42,047 nt of DNA from CAIYYO01 sp049299895 (GCA_049299895.1 JBAQYF010000003.1:1-42047), one strand, 5' to 3'. Positions 1 through 8,278 are shown, numbered from the stretch's first letter. The notes: generated by a model from the letters alone, not told the origin. Numbers and translations are program-made.

Positions 1-73
1 CATGACCCTACGAGACTGGAGCGCCATAATAAACCAACTAAGGATTTATTACGGAGAACGAATAGATACATAC

Positions 74-1093
74 CTATAAAACATATGAAACAAAAGATCG
101 AGTTTCAGCAAAAAACGTTACACTACCGCCCTGAACATAAATTGTGACTGCATCAGATCGATTTTCGAAAATAAAATCTATTTCTTTGTTGCTGTAGATT
201 ATTGAATATGGATAGACTGCTCCTTCAGATTGGTTATATGCCAAAGTAACAGTATTGCCATGTGTATCTTTTATTTGATCAAGATACCATCGTGTAACAT
301 AAGTTCCTCTTGAACAAACTACTTCAGAATTATAAACATGGTTCCCATTGTAAAATCCGAACTGGTACTCAACGCCGTCTTTCGACTTAACAAGCCAGTA
401 ATCCGTAAACGTATTATTCATGGAACTAATAGATTTATTGATAAAAAGATACGACTCAATTTGTGTATGATAACGACCATCAGAAGACGCATAGACTAGA
501 TCATGTCTCTCTCCGTTGAGAATCAGGACGAATCGGTCGTCACTATAGTTATCAGGCGTATAGTTGACGTCCCTTTCCACGTAGTTCAATCCCAGATCCC
601 ATCCGAGACCGACAATGCCGGACTGGCCGATGGCGCTTTGACTATTATAATCCAAAGAAATTTGAGGAGTAAGGCCATTTGTACCCCTAGGAAGTTCCAA
701 TGGATAAGAATATGAAGCGGCCCCGGTGAAAAGACTAGTCTGAAAAGAACTCTTTTCTACAATGGGACTTGAAATGGACTGAACACCTGTAAACTTATAA
801 TACTCAGTTTCCTCACCAGAATCCCGTTGATCACCTGATGGTGCAGAATCCTCTGAAGGCGGTTGCGTATCTGGTGGAATAGAGGTCACGGGAGTCGTAG
901 ATCCCTCAGAACCTCCTAAAATAGTATCACTAGTAATGTCACCATCATTAGGGGCCTGATCCTCACTGCTGGCATCATTTATTATTACAGGTGCGTCGTT
1001 TGCACTCTCGTCAGCAAATAAAACAACAGAAAAACCAGATAGCATCAGCAACGTTATCCCAACTGAAAGCATCCTTGTTTTGTTTGAATTCAC
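74..1093 (-). CDS. Truncated SpvB/RHS-type secreted protein
   Basis: The protein has an N-terminal signal peptide (hydrophobic core LSVGITLLMLSGF), then an acidic Ser/Thr/Pro linker of about 70 residues. A domain of about 220 residues follows that resembles the N-terminal region of SpvB/TcdB and RHS-YD proteins, including SLFTGAASYSYPLELPRG, QISLDYNS and GIVGLGWDLG. Members of this family usually continue for many hundreds of residues with YD repeats. This one stops just after the point where the SpvB-like module should lead on, and I see no continuation in another frame in bases 1-73, so it is probably a remnant or a rearranged end. I chose the GTG at 1093, preceded by GGAG. A TTG at 1108 and an ATG at 1072 are alternatives. 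The base composition looks more AT-rich than the next genes, which suggests transfer. It is predicted to be exported or surface exposed. Function unknown. Confidence 0.7.
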   Translation of the reverse strand: MNSNKTRMLSVGITLLMLSGFSVVLFADESANDAPVIINDASSEDQAPNDGDITSDTILGGSEGSTTPVTSIPPDTQPPSEDSAPSGDQRDSGEETEYYKFTGVQSISSPIVEKSSFQTSLFTGAASYSYPLELPRGTNGLTPQISLDYNSQSAIGQSGIVGLGWDLGLNYVERDVNYTPDNYSDDRFVLILNGERHDLVYASSDGRYHTQIESYLFINKSISSMNNTFTDYWLVKSKDGVEYQFGFYNGNHVYNSEVVCSRGTYVTRWYLDQIKDTHGNTVTLAYNQSEGAVYPYSIIYSNKEIDFIFENRSDAVTIYVQGGSVTFFAETRSFVSYVL

Positions 1094-1183
1094 TCCCCCC
1101 AACTCCAAGATAATTAAAAAAATATGTTATATTTAGGGGACAGAGTATAAAAAGAGAAAAATAGTTTTTTCAGAAATCTTATA

Positions 1184-1975
1184 TCAGAACTCGTATCCGG
1201 AAGCAAGATTCGATACGGCAATCTTCGCATTCCTTACCAGTTCCTGCTCCTTTGGATCGAATAGGAATGGCTTGATCTTCTCTGCAAGCTCGATCAATTT
1301 TGCATCCGTGATCCCTGAAAAGACCTCCTTCAATGCCTCTTTTGGTTCTGCTTTGATCCCGTTTTCCTTTAGTAGCGTCCTGTCGACAGGGAATTTTTTT
1401 GAGAGCAAAAAGAGTATATCGTAAACGTGCCTTCCAATCTTTTTGTTTCTCAGGGCGTCTATCTTGTCTGCAAAAACGCTTCCCTTCGACATTGCATTTA
1501 CGATGAAGAGCTCGCCGTAGCCGCTTACGACGCCGGTCTCGGTCTCAAGCTTATACGCGGGCTTGTTTGCCTCGAATTTTATTACAAGCTCCCCGCGCTT
1601 ATCGGTTACGCCGTATTCCTCCATGATCCCCTTGAAGGAATATTCAGCGATGAATAGAGTATCCCTGTGAGAAAAGGAGAGCTCGGATGGTATCCCCTCT
1701 TTTAACAAATCTTTCCGGATGGTTTCTGCGCACTCTTCGAAGCCCTTCTTTCCCAGCCCCTTTAGATTGTAATCCAAGCCCTCCGAGAACCTGCGCAGGC
1801 CATATAGCAAACGCAGAGACGTTCCGCCCATGAAATAGAAGTTTCCGGCGTAAGCGCTCCTGTAGAGGTGTTTGAGCATGATAACCTGGAGGTATTCCCG
1901 TACGATTCCGCGGATCTTTTCCCTGGGCATGTTCCTTGCTTCCGCTTCCCGGATGACAGATTCATAACTCAGCAC
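1184..1975 (-). CDS. AbiEii/AbiGii-family nucleotidyltransferase toxin
   Basis: This is the toxin half of an AbiE-type (type IV) toxin-antitoxin pair. AbiEii proteins are nucleotidyltransferase-fold enzymes that arrest growth and can abort phage infection. Visible motifs are GGTSLRL (about residues 50-56), RRFSEGLD (61-68), Lys171 in the ADKIDAL stretch, and RHVYD (182-186). The family normally reads RFSxDxD and RDxYD. Here Gly66 replaces the first Asp of the DxD pair and His replaces the Asp of RD, so metal binding may be weak or absent. The GTG start overlaps the end of the upstream antitoxin gene by 14 bases, which indicates translational coupling. Family assignment is firm, activity is doubtful. 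Confidence 0.85.
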   Translation of the reverse strand: MLSYESVIREAEARNMPREKIRGIVREYLQVIMLKHLYRSAYAGNFYFMGGTSLRLLYGLRRFSEGLDYNLKGLGKKGFEECAETIRKDLLKEGIPSELSFSHRDTLFIAEYSFKGIMEEYGVTDKRGELVIKFEANKPAYKLETETGVVSGYGELFIVNAMSKGSVFADKIDALRNKKIGRHVYDILFLLSKKFPVDRTLLKENGIKAEPKEALKEVFSGITDAKLIELAEKIKPFLFDPKEQELVRNAKIAVSNLASGYEF

Positions 1976-2570
1976 GGATATTCCTCACAGTCTTTTCAAG
2001 CGATGCGCTAATAACGCCCGCATAAGAGAACAGCTTCTTTCTGTCAAGGCCCCTTATTTTCCTGCGATCGAATCGCATGTCTTCGAGATTTGCATCTTTG
2101 TTATAATGCAAAAAATCGACGAACGCCTTCTCAGGCTCAGCGATCTTTACAGGCAGACCCTGGACATCGATAAGTGAATAACCCGAAAAACCCCTTTCCA
2201 CGATACTCCTGTAACTAAAAGAACCGTACTGGTTGCGTAATTCGCGGGTGGCCTTTGTGGTAACAGACGTAACAGAGCCCATGGCCTCATCAGGGATAAG
2301 GCTGTAATATGAGAGCGCGGTCTCCAATGAGACGTAAGACGGCTCATAAAGGCGATTCGCGATATACAGATCGGACTTCACCGTCCTGCGGGGATAAGCG
2401 AGTTCATATATTCCCCTCTTCAGATTAAGGACCCATCCCTTCTTCTTCCAGTAGGAAAGCTGCTGCTTGACAGTATCGCGATCCCCGGAGAACGACTTCA
2501 TAAGATCGTCGAGGGAAAAGACAGACAGACCAAGGGACTCGAACCTGTCGTAGACGTCCATATATTTCAT
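1962..2570 (-). CDS. AbiEi-family antitoxin / transcriptional regulator
   Basis: The N-terminal 60 residues form a winged helix-turn-helix (FSLDDLMKSF, QQLSYWKKKGWVLNLKRG, then GIYELA), the usual AbiEi architecture. The rest matches the AbiEi C-terminal domain that neutralises the nucleotidyltransferase toxin (YIANRLYEPSYVSLETALSY, SVTTKATRE). In known AbiE systems the antitoxin also represses its own operon. The antitoxin-first order and 14-base overlap with the toxin gene are typical. A perfect 11-base palindrome lies one base upstream of the start codon and could be the operator. The length (202 residues) is normal for archaeal AbiEi_4-like proteins. Confidence 0.85.
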   Translation of the reverse strand: MKYMDVYDRFESLGLSVFSLDDLMKSFSGDRDTVKQQLSYWKKKGWVLNLKRGIYELAYPRRTVKSDLYIANRLYEPSYVSLETALSYYSLIPDEAMGSVTSVTTKATRELRNQYGSFSYRSIVERGFSGYSLIDVQGLPVKIAEPEKAFVDFLHYNKDANLEDMRFDRRKIRGLDRKKLFSYAGVISASLEKTVRNIRAEL

Positions 2571-2571
2571 T

Positions 2572-2582
2572 TCACTAAGTGA
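2572..2582. promoter_or_regulatory. Possible AbiEi operator palindrome
   Basis: TCACTAAGTGA is a perfect palindrome around a central A. It ends one base before the antitoxin ATG and lies between that ATG and an AT-rich TATA-like stretch. This is where a self-repressor would block initiation. It is short, and no second copy was seen, so the role is inferred. Confidence 0.35.
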
Positions 2583-2704
2583 GTAAAAATTATTACTATC
2601 TGAATCGATATTGGATTGGGGATTTAAATGTTAATTATCGATTGCCGGGCAGGAAATGCAACCGACCGAGTAATGCTTGCGTTTGGAAATTCGGAATATA
2701 ACGC

Positions 2705-3406
2705 CTACTCCTCCACGCAGAACCCCTCTTTCGTCAGAACCAGGCGGGCGCTCTTCGCAGAGGAAGGGGTCGGCAGGTTTAGTACGTTGATGCGCATGTG
2801 ATCGTCCAGGTGTATCGTCCCGTCCACCATGTAGCGCAGGGTCATCTCTACTGAGGGGTCGTGTATCCCCTCGCCGAGGGTGAGGAATCCGGCGCCTCCG
2901 CTCATGCGCATCTTGGATATTATGACCCGCAGGAACCGGTATACGGTATTGGCGTCGTTGTATATGAACAGGGTGGAAAGCGAGTCGAACACATACCTGT
3001 AATAGGGTTTTATCGCCGCGTATTCCTGCTGTATCTTTGATATCTCTATAGTGAGGTCGGAGAGGGCTATGCTTCCGCCTATGCGTTTTATTGCGTCCGT
3101 GGATTCCACTTCTTTTTTTGCGTTCAGGGAGTATCCGTCCACCCATTTGAGGAGGCCTTTTTTCTCGCCTGCGTCAAAGTCCCAGGAGTATTCCGCGGCT
3201 TTCGATTTAAGGGCCTCGGGAGAGTAGTCCATCGAGACGATCATGCCGGGCTCGTTTGCAAGTATTCCCCGTTGGATGTATTCCATGTAGAATATCTTGG
3301 ATTCGATTATCGGGGGAGTCATCAATAGGACGCATGTCCCTGCGGGTATGCCGCCGCCCAAAACGGTGTCCAGGCCTTTGATGCCTGTTGCAACGATATT
3401 ATCCAT
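2705..3406 (-). CDS. KaiC/RAD55-like protein with degenerate P-loop
   Basis: The overall pattern is that of archaeal single-domain RecA/KaiC-like proteins (RAD55/GvpD type): TGIKGLDTVLGGGIPAGTCVLL at the start, then a Walker-B-like strand YRYVFDSLSTLF (Asp141), and a C-terminal MRMSGGAGFLTLGEG / VDGTIHLDD segment. The Walker A motif is missing: where GxxGxGKT should be, the protein reads LMTPPIIESKIF (about residues 28-39). It therefore probably does not bind ATP in the normal way and may act as a regulator or partner of an active KaiC-like ATPase such as the one at 16800. It is divergent from the CoaC-like gene and is not in an obvious operon. An antisense reading frame at 2631-3146 is a shadow of it. 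Confidence 0.7.
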   Translation of the reverse strand: MDNIVATGIKGLDTVLGGGIPAGTCVLLMTPPIIESKIFYMEYIQRGILANEPGMIVSMDYSPEALKSKAAEYSWDFDAGEKKGLLKWVDGYSLNAKKEVESTDAIKRIGGSIALSDLTIEISKIQQEYAAIKPYYRYVFDSLSTLFIYNDANTVYRFLRVIISKMRMSGGAGFLTLGEGIHDPSVEMTLRYMVDGTIHLDDHMRINVLNLPTPSSAKSARLVLTKEGFCVEE

Positions 3407-3496
3407 GTTTTTCCGCAGAGATATATGTTAAATAACTCAACTAATAGAGTATAAATACGTCATTTAATTAATTACTTAAGAGCATCGATCCAAAAG

Positions 3497-4027
3497 ATGA
3501 AAACCAGAAAGATAGTACTCGCAGTATGCGGGAGCGTCGCCGCGATAGAATCGCCGAAGCTCGTCCGGGAACTGCGCAGGCGCGGAGTGGAAGTGGAATG
3601 CGTAATTTCTGCGTCCGCCCAAAAGATAATAAACCCCAATGTCCTGGAATGGGCGTCAGAAAAGGACGTCATAACGGAGATAACCGGCAAAACGGAGCAC
3701 GTCAGGCTCTGCGGCGTGGACGGGGAGGCATCGCTTCTCCTCATATGTCCCGCGACGTCTAATACCATCTCGAAGATTGCCTGCGGGATAGACGATTCGT
3801 CGGTCACAACCTTTGCGGCGACGGCAATCGGCTCCGGGAAAAAGGTGATAATCGCCCCGGCCATGCACTATTCGATGTACAAGAACCCCTTTGTCGAGGA
3901 GAACATAAAAAAGCTTGAGAAGAATGGGATAACCATAATCGAGCCCCGCTTCGAGGAGAACAAGGCAAAGGTCGCGACGAATGGAGAGATAGTGGAAAAG
4001 ATATTAAGAGAGCTTAAAACAAAATGA
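3497..4027 (+). CDS. coaC: CoaC-like phosphopantothenoylcysteine decarboxylase flavoprotein
   Basis: This is a Rossmann-like FMN flavoprotein of the CoaC/UbiX/DmrB superfamily. The start LAVCGSVAAIESPKLVREL is the FMN-binding loop. His68 (EHVRL) fits the CoaC catalytic His, CPATSNTISKIACGIDD matches the FMN site, and PAMHYSMYKNP (121-131) matches the substrate clamp, in the archaeal form with His instead of Asn in PAMN. The role would be decarboxylation of 4'-phosphopantothenoylcysteine in coenzyme A synthesis. At 176 residues it has only the CoaC half, because the CoaB synthetase domain that usually follows is absent. Another flavoprotein function (for example DmrB-like) cannot be excluded. 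It overlaps the next gene by ATGA. Confidence 0.72.
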   Translation: MKTRKIVLAVCGSVAAIESPKLVRELRRRGVEVECVISASAQKIINPNVLEWASEKDVITEITGKTEHVRLCGVDGEASLLLICPATSNTISKIACGIDDSSVTTFAATAIGSGKKVIIAPAMHYSMYKNPFVEENIKKLEKNGITIIEPRFEENKAKVATNGEIVEKILRELKTK

Positions 4028-4704
4028 AAAAACAGAACGTAGTCTTCTTCGGATTCCTGGGAGGCTTGATGCTGGCAGGAGTCCTCATAATAATGGGGGG
4101 CGTATTGCTGATAGCAGCTACAGGTTTCATCAAGATACCCCTACTCACCGCTTTGCTCGGGGCAGACAAGCCAAGGGACCTCGGCGTAAGGACTGACCCT
4201 GCGTATTTCCAGGACATGCTGACCAAACAGGGAATAAAACTGGAAGGCTCATCCGACAAATTCTGCCTCGAATGCTACTTAACGTACTCGGACATGAAGC
4301 CCATGGACATATCGGTCACCAGCTCCGAACTCTCTTCATGGATAAAAGAAACGAACAAAGGTGGAACGCTCAGGGACGTCCAGGTCAAGCTCGGGAGCAA
4401 CAACAATATGGAATTGTCCGCGAACCTCGATCTAAGAAAGCAGGGCTATGACTTTGACGGGCCGATATACGCTGCAGGAAAGATAGTCAAGAGCGGGGCA
4501 AATACCCTCAAAATAGAGATCACAAAAGCTGAAGCAGGCTTGATACCGGTACCCGGGGAATACGTCGGAAAAGGGACCGAGGAACTGGAAGGCGCGATAA
4601 ACCGCCAGCTTGCGAGGATGCCGGGCCTTGAAATAGAAGACTTCTCTGTGGAAAACGGGGCTCTGCACTACAAAGGCAATTTCCCGTCCATCATACGGGC
4701 CTAA
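4024..4704 (+). CDS. Membrane-anchored protein of unknown function
   Basis: I do not recognise this family. One strong hydrophobic segment lies near the N-terminus (about residues 8-38, FLGGLMLAGVLIIMGGVLLI), followed by roughly 185 mostly hydrophilic residues. The ending (LARMPGLEIEDFSVENGALH) and the alternating hydrophobic pattern suggest a beta-rich extracytoplasmic domain, perhaps lipid-binding-like, but this is only a guess. There is one Cys pair (CLEC, about 80-83). The ATG overlaps the stop of the CoaC-like gene (ATGA), so the two are translationally coupled. It converges with the membrane HExxH gene with a one-base gap. Confidence 0.6.
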   Translation: MKKQNVVFFGFLGGLMLAGVLIIMGGVLLIAATGFIKIPLLTALLGADKPRDLGVRTDPAYFQDMLTKQGIKLEGSSDKFCLECYLTYSDMKPMDISVTSSELSSWIKETNKGGTLRDVQVKLGSNNNMELSANLDLRKQGYDFDGPIYAAGKIVKSGANTLKIEITKAEAGLIPVPGEYVGKGTEELEGAINRQLARMPGLEIEDFSVENGALHYKGNFPSIIRA

Positions 4705-4705
4705 G

Positions 4706-5428
4706 CTAATAATACAAAGATATGGTCCCTGCGGTATAGAACACCGTATAGAACAGGAAGGCAGCGATAAAAAGATCGCGGTAACGGGAATCAGAGAGAT
4801 CGTCCCTGTAGCCGTAATAGAAAACCAGGAGGGACAGCCCTATTAGAAATGCTACCGATAAGCCGTAGAATATATTGAACAAACCTGAGGATTGGCCGAT
4901 AGTGCCAACGTGCCTCATCAGAGACAAAACGTCGTTCTCCCTGCCGTTCAATTTGCCGCCTATCAGGCTTGTTGCCAGGAGATTGTATTGCAGATCGAAG
5001 AACGCCGTATAAGGGATCAGGTGCAGGAGACTGCTCTGCACCCTGCAGAACACTGCCAGGACGATTATTGCGGCAATATAAGGAGACATATAGTAGAGAA
5101 ACGCACCGTACGGGCTGAGTGTTCCTCCCATCATGCACGCTATCGCCGGAGTGGGCAGGATCGACGCTATGTATGCGCGGTTCCCCGGAAGAGAGCATGA
5201 GGCATAGTGGAGCGACTCATGGAAGGCGACCCACGAGAGATACACGACCGAAAGGAGGAGCATTGCTTTAACGTAGTATAAAGGATCGACCCTGCGCTTT
5301 CTTAGCCCCAGATCGTATTCCCGTATTGCCGCAAGGCTGCTGTGCCGTATGCTGCTTTCTTCCCCGTCGAACCAGTCGCAGTTCGCCTGCCTGTTCAGAT
5401 CGGCCAGGCTGCCCGGTTTAGGGCTCAT
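4706..5428 (-). CDS. Polytopic membrane protein with HExxH, possible metalloprotease
   Basis: The first 50 residues are soluble, followed by about six hydrophobic segments. The first segment carries FHESLHY, a HExxH zinc-site motif inside a membrane helix, as in M50/site-2-protease-like and DUF3267-like membrane peptidases. A later FFDLQYN segment could supply a third ligand, but the classical LDG motif is not seen, so a peptidase role is tentative. Its ATG overlaps the stop of the U32-family gene by four bases (5425-5428), so the two are probably co-translated. The substrate is unknown. Confidence 0.6.
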   Translation of the reverse strand: MSPKPGSLADLNRQANCDWFDGEESSIRHSSLAAIREYDLGLRKRRVDPLYYVKAMLLLSVVYLSWVAFHESLHYASCSLPGNRAYIASILPTPAIACMMGGTLSPYGAFLYYMSPYIAAIIVLAVFCRVQSSLLHLIPYTAFFDLQYNLLATSLIGGKLNGRENDVLSLMRHVGTIGQSSGLFNIFYGLSVAFLIGLSLLVFYYGYRDDLSDSRYRDLFIAAFLFYTVFYTAGTISLYY

Positions 5429-7335
5429 TGCACGCCCCCGCGATAGTTCCCCAGAGTGTATTCCTCTGTGGACTTTTTCACGCCGGTACCGGACAGGATT
5501 TTTTTGTATGATGCGACCGTTTCCGGCACGTCCTTTTCCAAGTCCAGAAGATACCGGTTTACGCCCGCATCTTTTAGTTTTGACACCGATGCGAACAGTC
5601 CCAGGGGAATGCTGTTTAAAACCTGCTTATACTCGCCCTCGCTTCGCACCGGAAATACGTAGTTCATCCCGTCGGTCAGCTTTTCCACGGGAAGAGAATA
5701 CCTAGTAGACATCAGTGGAAGCCTCCCGTGCACGTAAGCTGCGAAGCGCTTGTCCGAGAATCCGGACAGTTCATTGAAAGAAAGCTCGGGGGATATCACC
5801 GGGATAACGCCCCGTTCGTTATAGAACCTCACGGAATTATCGTTGAATACGTTCCCGGATATGTCCAGGTATACAGTTCCCACATTGATGGACACAGCAA
5901 CACCCGGATCCCCGCAGAGAACGGAAGAGGGCCTGTATTCATGCGCGAGCGACAAGGCCTTCTGCGCAGTATGCTCCCCAAGACATCGGGGAATGTACGG
6001 GGAAACATGGGGATCGTCCGCCGGATAATCCCTTGAAAAGATATTGTAATACGCATAATCTCCCCCTGCTTCTTTTGCCGCGTACGCGTCTTTCAGGGAG
6101 TAGACTTTGACGAGCAACCGTTCATCTGAGAATCCACCCGCATGAGGCGTTAGAACAACGTCTTTCGCAGGCCCTCTTTTTATCTCTATCGGTTTCCTTG
6201 CTCCCGGTTTGCAAGGCTTCCTGCGGGGGCTCCCAGACGAGAGTATTATCTCATCCCCCGGGTGCGCATTAATATCGAGCCTCACGCTTTGGCCCAACTC
6301 AGCATGTTCGACCCGCTTGCCTTTGTATTCAATGGATTTGACATGATCCCCGTGGATGCCTCTCCCGGAGACGATGCCCACTCCGTCGCCCAAACGCAGG
6401 GCAGCCTTCAGGGAAATCATCCCGCCATTGCCCAGGATCCCAAGGGATATTCCCCGCTTACCACCGGCATCGGGCGTTACGACGTCCGCTACGCGCATAA
6501 GCATCCCCTGCGTGTATTCGCGGCTGAATGCAAGCTCCATATCGGCGTAAGAATCTTTATCGATGGAAAACCTTCCCTTCTCCAGGGAATCAATAGCCCT
6601 TCGGTACAACGCCGTTGCCGCCGCCACGTATTCGGGACTGCGCAGCCGCCCCTCTATCTTAAGCGTAGAAACGCCCGCTGATACTATCTGGGGGATCTTC
6701 TCTGCAAGGCACAGGTCCCTTGTAGAAATAATGTATTTACCGTTGTATTTCTTCCTGCAAGGCTGCGCGCACAGGCCGCGGTTACCGCTCCTCCCGCCGA
6801 GGAAACTCGACAAAAGACATTGACCGCTCATGGAATAACAGAGCGCCCCCTGCACGAATATCTCGACAGGAAGACTTGTATTCTCGCGGAATTCCTTGAC
6901 CTGATTTAACGTAAGCTCCCTTGGGAGGATAACCCGGTCTGCGCCGGCAAGAAGCTCCTTGTGAAAAGAATTAAAAACAGCGGCCTGCGTGGACACATGG
7001 ACCTCGAGGCCGGGATAATGCTCCTTTATCAAATGGATAAAAGAAACATCCTGTATTATCACGGCATCTATCCCAGCCGAATACGCCTTTCCTATAAGGC
7101 CAAAGAAATCCTTCAGCTCCGGGTTCTTCACAAGGATATTAGCAGTAAGAAACGCGCGCACTCCATTCGCATGGCAGTATGAAACAACTTCCGGAAGCTC
7201 TTTTTCCGAGAAATTCCCGGCGCGCCTGCGGGCATTAAAGCTTCCCGCCCCGAAATACACGGCATCCGCGCCATTGGAAACAGCCGCCCGCAGCGAATCC
7301 CATCCGCCCGCAGGAGACAATAATTCGACAGCCAT
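5425..7335 (-). CDS. U32 family protein (RlhA/TrhP-like hydroxylase)
   Basis: This is a U32 'peptidase' family protein. The better-studied bacterial members (RlhA, TrhP) are iron-sulfur proteins that hydroxylate rRNA or tRNA using prephenate. The N-terminal TIM-barrel shows ELLSPAGGWDSLRAAVSNGA and AVYFGAGSFNARRRAGNF. The cluster cysteines sit at 166, 173, 189 and 193 (GALCYSMSGQC ... NRGLCAQPCRKKY), the usual 4Fe-4S pattern. At 636 residues it matches long RlhA-type proteins with extra C-terminal domains. In this archaeon the substrate may be an RNA or be unrelated to bacterial substrates. It stands upstream of, and overlaps, the HExxH membrane gene, and lies seven bases downstream of the EF-Tu-like gene in the same direction. 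Confidence 0.85.
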   Translation of the reverse strand: MAVELLSPAGGWDSLRAAVSNGADAVYFGAGSFNARRRAGNFSEKELPEVVSYCHANGVRAFLTANILVKNPELKDFFGLIGKAYSAGIDAVIIQDVSFIHLIKEHYPGLEVHVSTQAAVFNSFHKELLAGADRVILPRELTLNQVKEFRENTSLPVEIFVQGALCYSMSGQCLLSSFLGGRSGNRGLCAQPCRKKYNGKYIISTRDLCLAEKIPQIVSAGVSTLKIEGRLRSPEYVAAATALYRRAIDSLEKGRFSIDKDSYADMELAFSREYTQGMLMRVADVVTPDAGGKRGISLGILGNGGMISLKAALRLGDGVGIVSGRGIHGDHVKSIEYKGKRVEHAELGQSVRLDINAHPGDEIILSSGSPRRKPCKPGARKPIEIKRGPAKDVVLTPHAGGFSDERLLVKVYSLKDAYAAKEAGGDYAYYNIFSRDYPADDPHVSPYIPRCLGEHTAQKALSLAHEYRPSSVLCGDPGVAVSINVGTVYLDISGNVFNDNSVRFYNERGVIPVISPELSFNELSGFSDKRFAAYVHGRLPLMSTRYSLPVEKLTDGMNYVFPVRSEGEYKQVLNSIPLGLFASVSKLKDAGVNRYLLDLEKDVPETVASYKKILSGTGVKKSTEEYTLGNYRGGVQ

Positions 7336-7342
7336 ACGATCA

Positions 7343-8278
7343 TCAGATCAAACCGTAACCGAAAACGCGCGGCATCTTCAGGCCGGGGTCCAGGAACAGG
7401 ATGCGATCGGCTATAACAGGAACGGATTTATCCAGTTTTATCTTAATCTTCCCCTTCGCGCCGGGGGAAACCGCACCCTCAACAACTGTTGCAGGGGCAT
7501 AGTTTACCGCGGAAGACGCAAGGAACACGTCCCCCACTTCCAGAGAACGCGGAGAATACTTGGATAATACGGCGTTCAATTCAAAAGTATCAGACGTGAG
7601 AACGTCCTTCTTCGACAAAACGCATCCCCTGTCGATCTCATCGGGCCTCAGGTTCTTGACCGCTATCCCCACGCGCACGCCGACGCCCGCTTCCTCCATG
7701 TCCACGTCGCTGACCTGGATGGATTTGACAAGCGCCTTCATGTGATTCGGATAGATAGTCAGCTCGTCGTGCCTGCGCAAAGTGCCCTTCTTGACAACGC
7801 CCAATGCGACAGTGCCCACGCCCTTCACGGCAAAGGAATGATCGATCTGCAAAACAACGTCTCCGCTGCTATCGGTCTTGTACTCGGCAAGCTTCTCGCG
7901 TATGGGAACGACCAGCTGCTCAACGATCGGATAATTCTCAACAGGGGTCCCGGCAAAAAGCTTCTTCAACGGATCAGCCTGCACGTTCGGCCCAAGGATA
8001 AGGAAACCGTTCCTCATGCCCGCTGCGTCCAGCGCTACCAGCGTTTCAGCAAAGTAGGAATTCAATTCAGTTACTTTGAGGATGACCTGATCAGACATGT
8101 TCAGGACAGTTATCAGGGACTGCACCTTGTCCGGGTAACCGGTAGGCTCCACGAACGCAAGGACCTTTTCTCCCTGCTTATGATTGTATAAAGTGACGTC
8201 GCTTACGGTGCCCTTCTTGCCAAGATCGTGCGCAAGGTCTTTTCCTAAAACTGCCGTGACACTGCCAGTAAAAGCCAT
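7343..8278 (-). CDS. EF-Tu/SelB-like protein lacking a GTPase domain
   Basis: The C-terminal half reads like translation-factor domains II and III: LQIDHSFAVKGVGTVALGVVKKGTLRRHDELTIYP resembles the SelB/EF-1A domain II stretch 'D.vf.v.G.GtV..G.v..G.i..gd...'. EIDRGCVLS also fits. The N-terminal 130 residues keep a Rossmann-like layout, but no GHVDHGK, DxxG or NKxD motif is visible, so it is a pseudo-GTPase. I recall archaeal genomes carrying such EF-1A/SelB paralogues of unknown role. The ATG at 8278 (MAFTGSVTAVLG) is preferred over 8326 because the family fold begins there and AT-rich promoter-like sequence lies just upstream. It is the first gene of a likely operon with the U32 gene. Confidence 0.75.
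   Translation of the reverse strand: MAFTGSVTAVLGKDLAHDLGKKGTVSDVTLYNHKQGEKVLAFVEPTGYPDKVQSLITVLNMSDQVILKVTELNSYFAETLVALDAAGMRNGFLILGPNVQADPLKKLFAGTPVENYPIVEQLVVPIREKLAEYKTDSSGDVVLQIDHSFAVKGVGTVALGVVKKGTLRRHDELTIYPNHMKALVKSIQVSDVDMEEAGVGVRVGIAVKNLRPDEIDRGCVLSKKDVLTSDTFELNAVLSKYSPRSLEVGDVFLASSAVNYAPATVVEGAVSPGAKGKIKIKLDKSVPVIADRILFLDPGLKMPRVFGYGLI

Noticed and set aside
2631..3146. Open frame of 171 codons antisense or offset to the KaiC-like gene
   Set aside because: Rich in Arg, His and Pro, typical of a shadow frame. The 2705-3406 frame has a clear family pattern.
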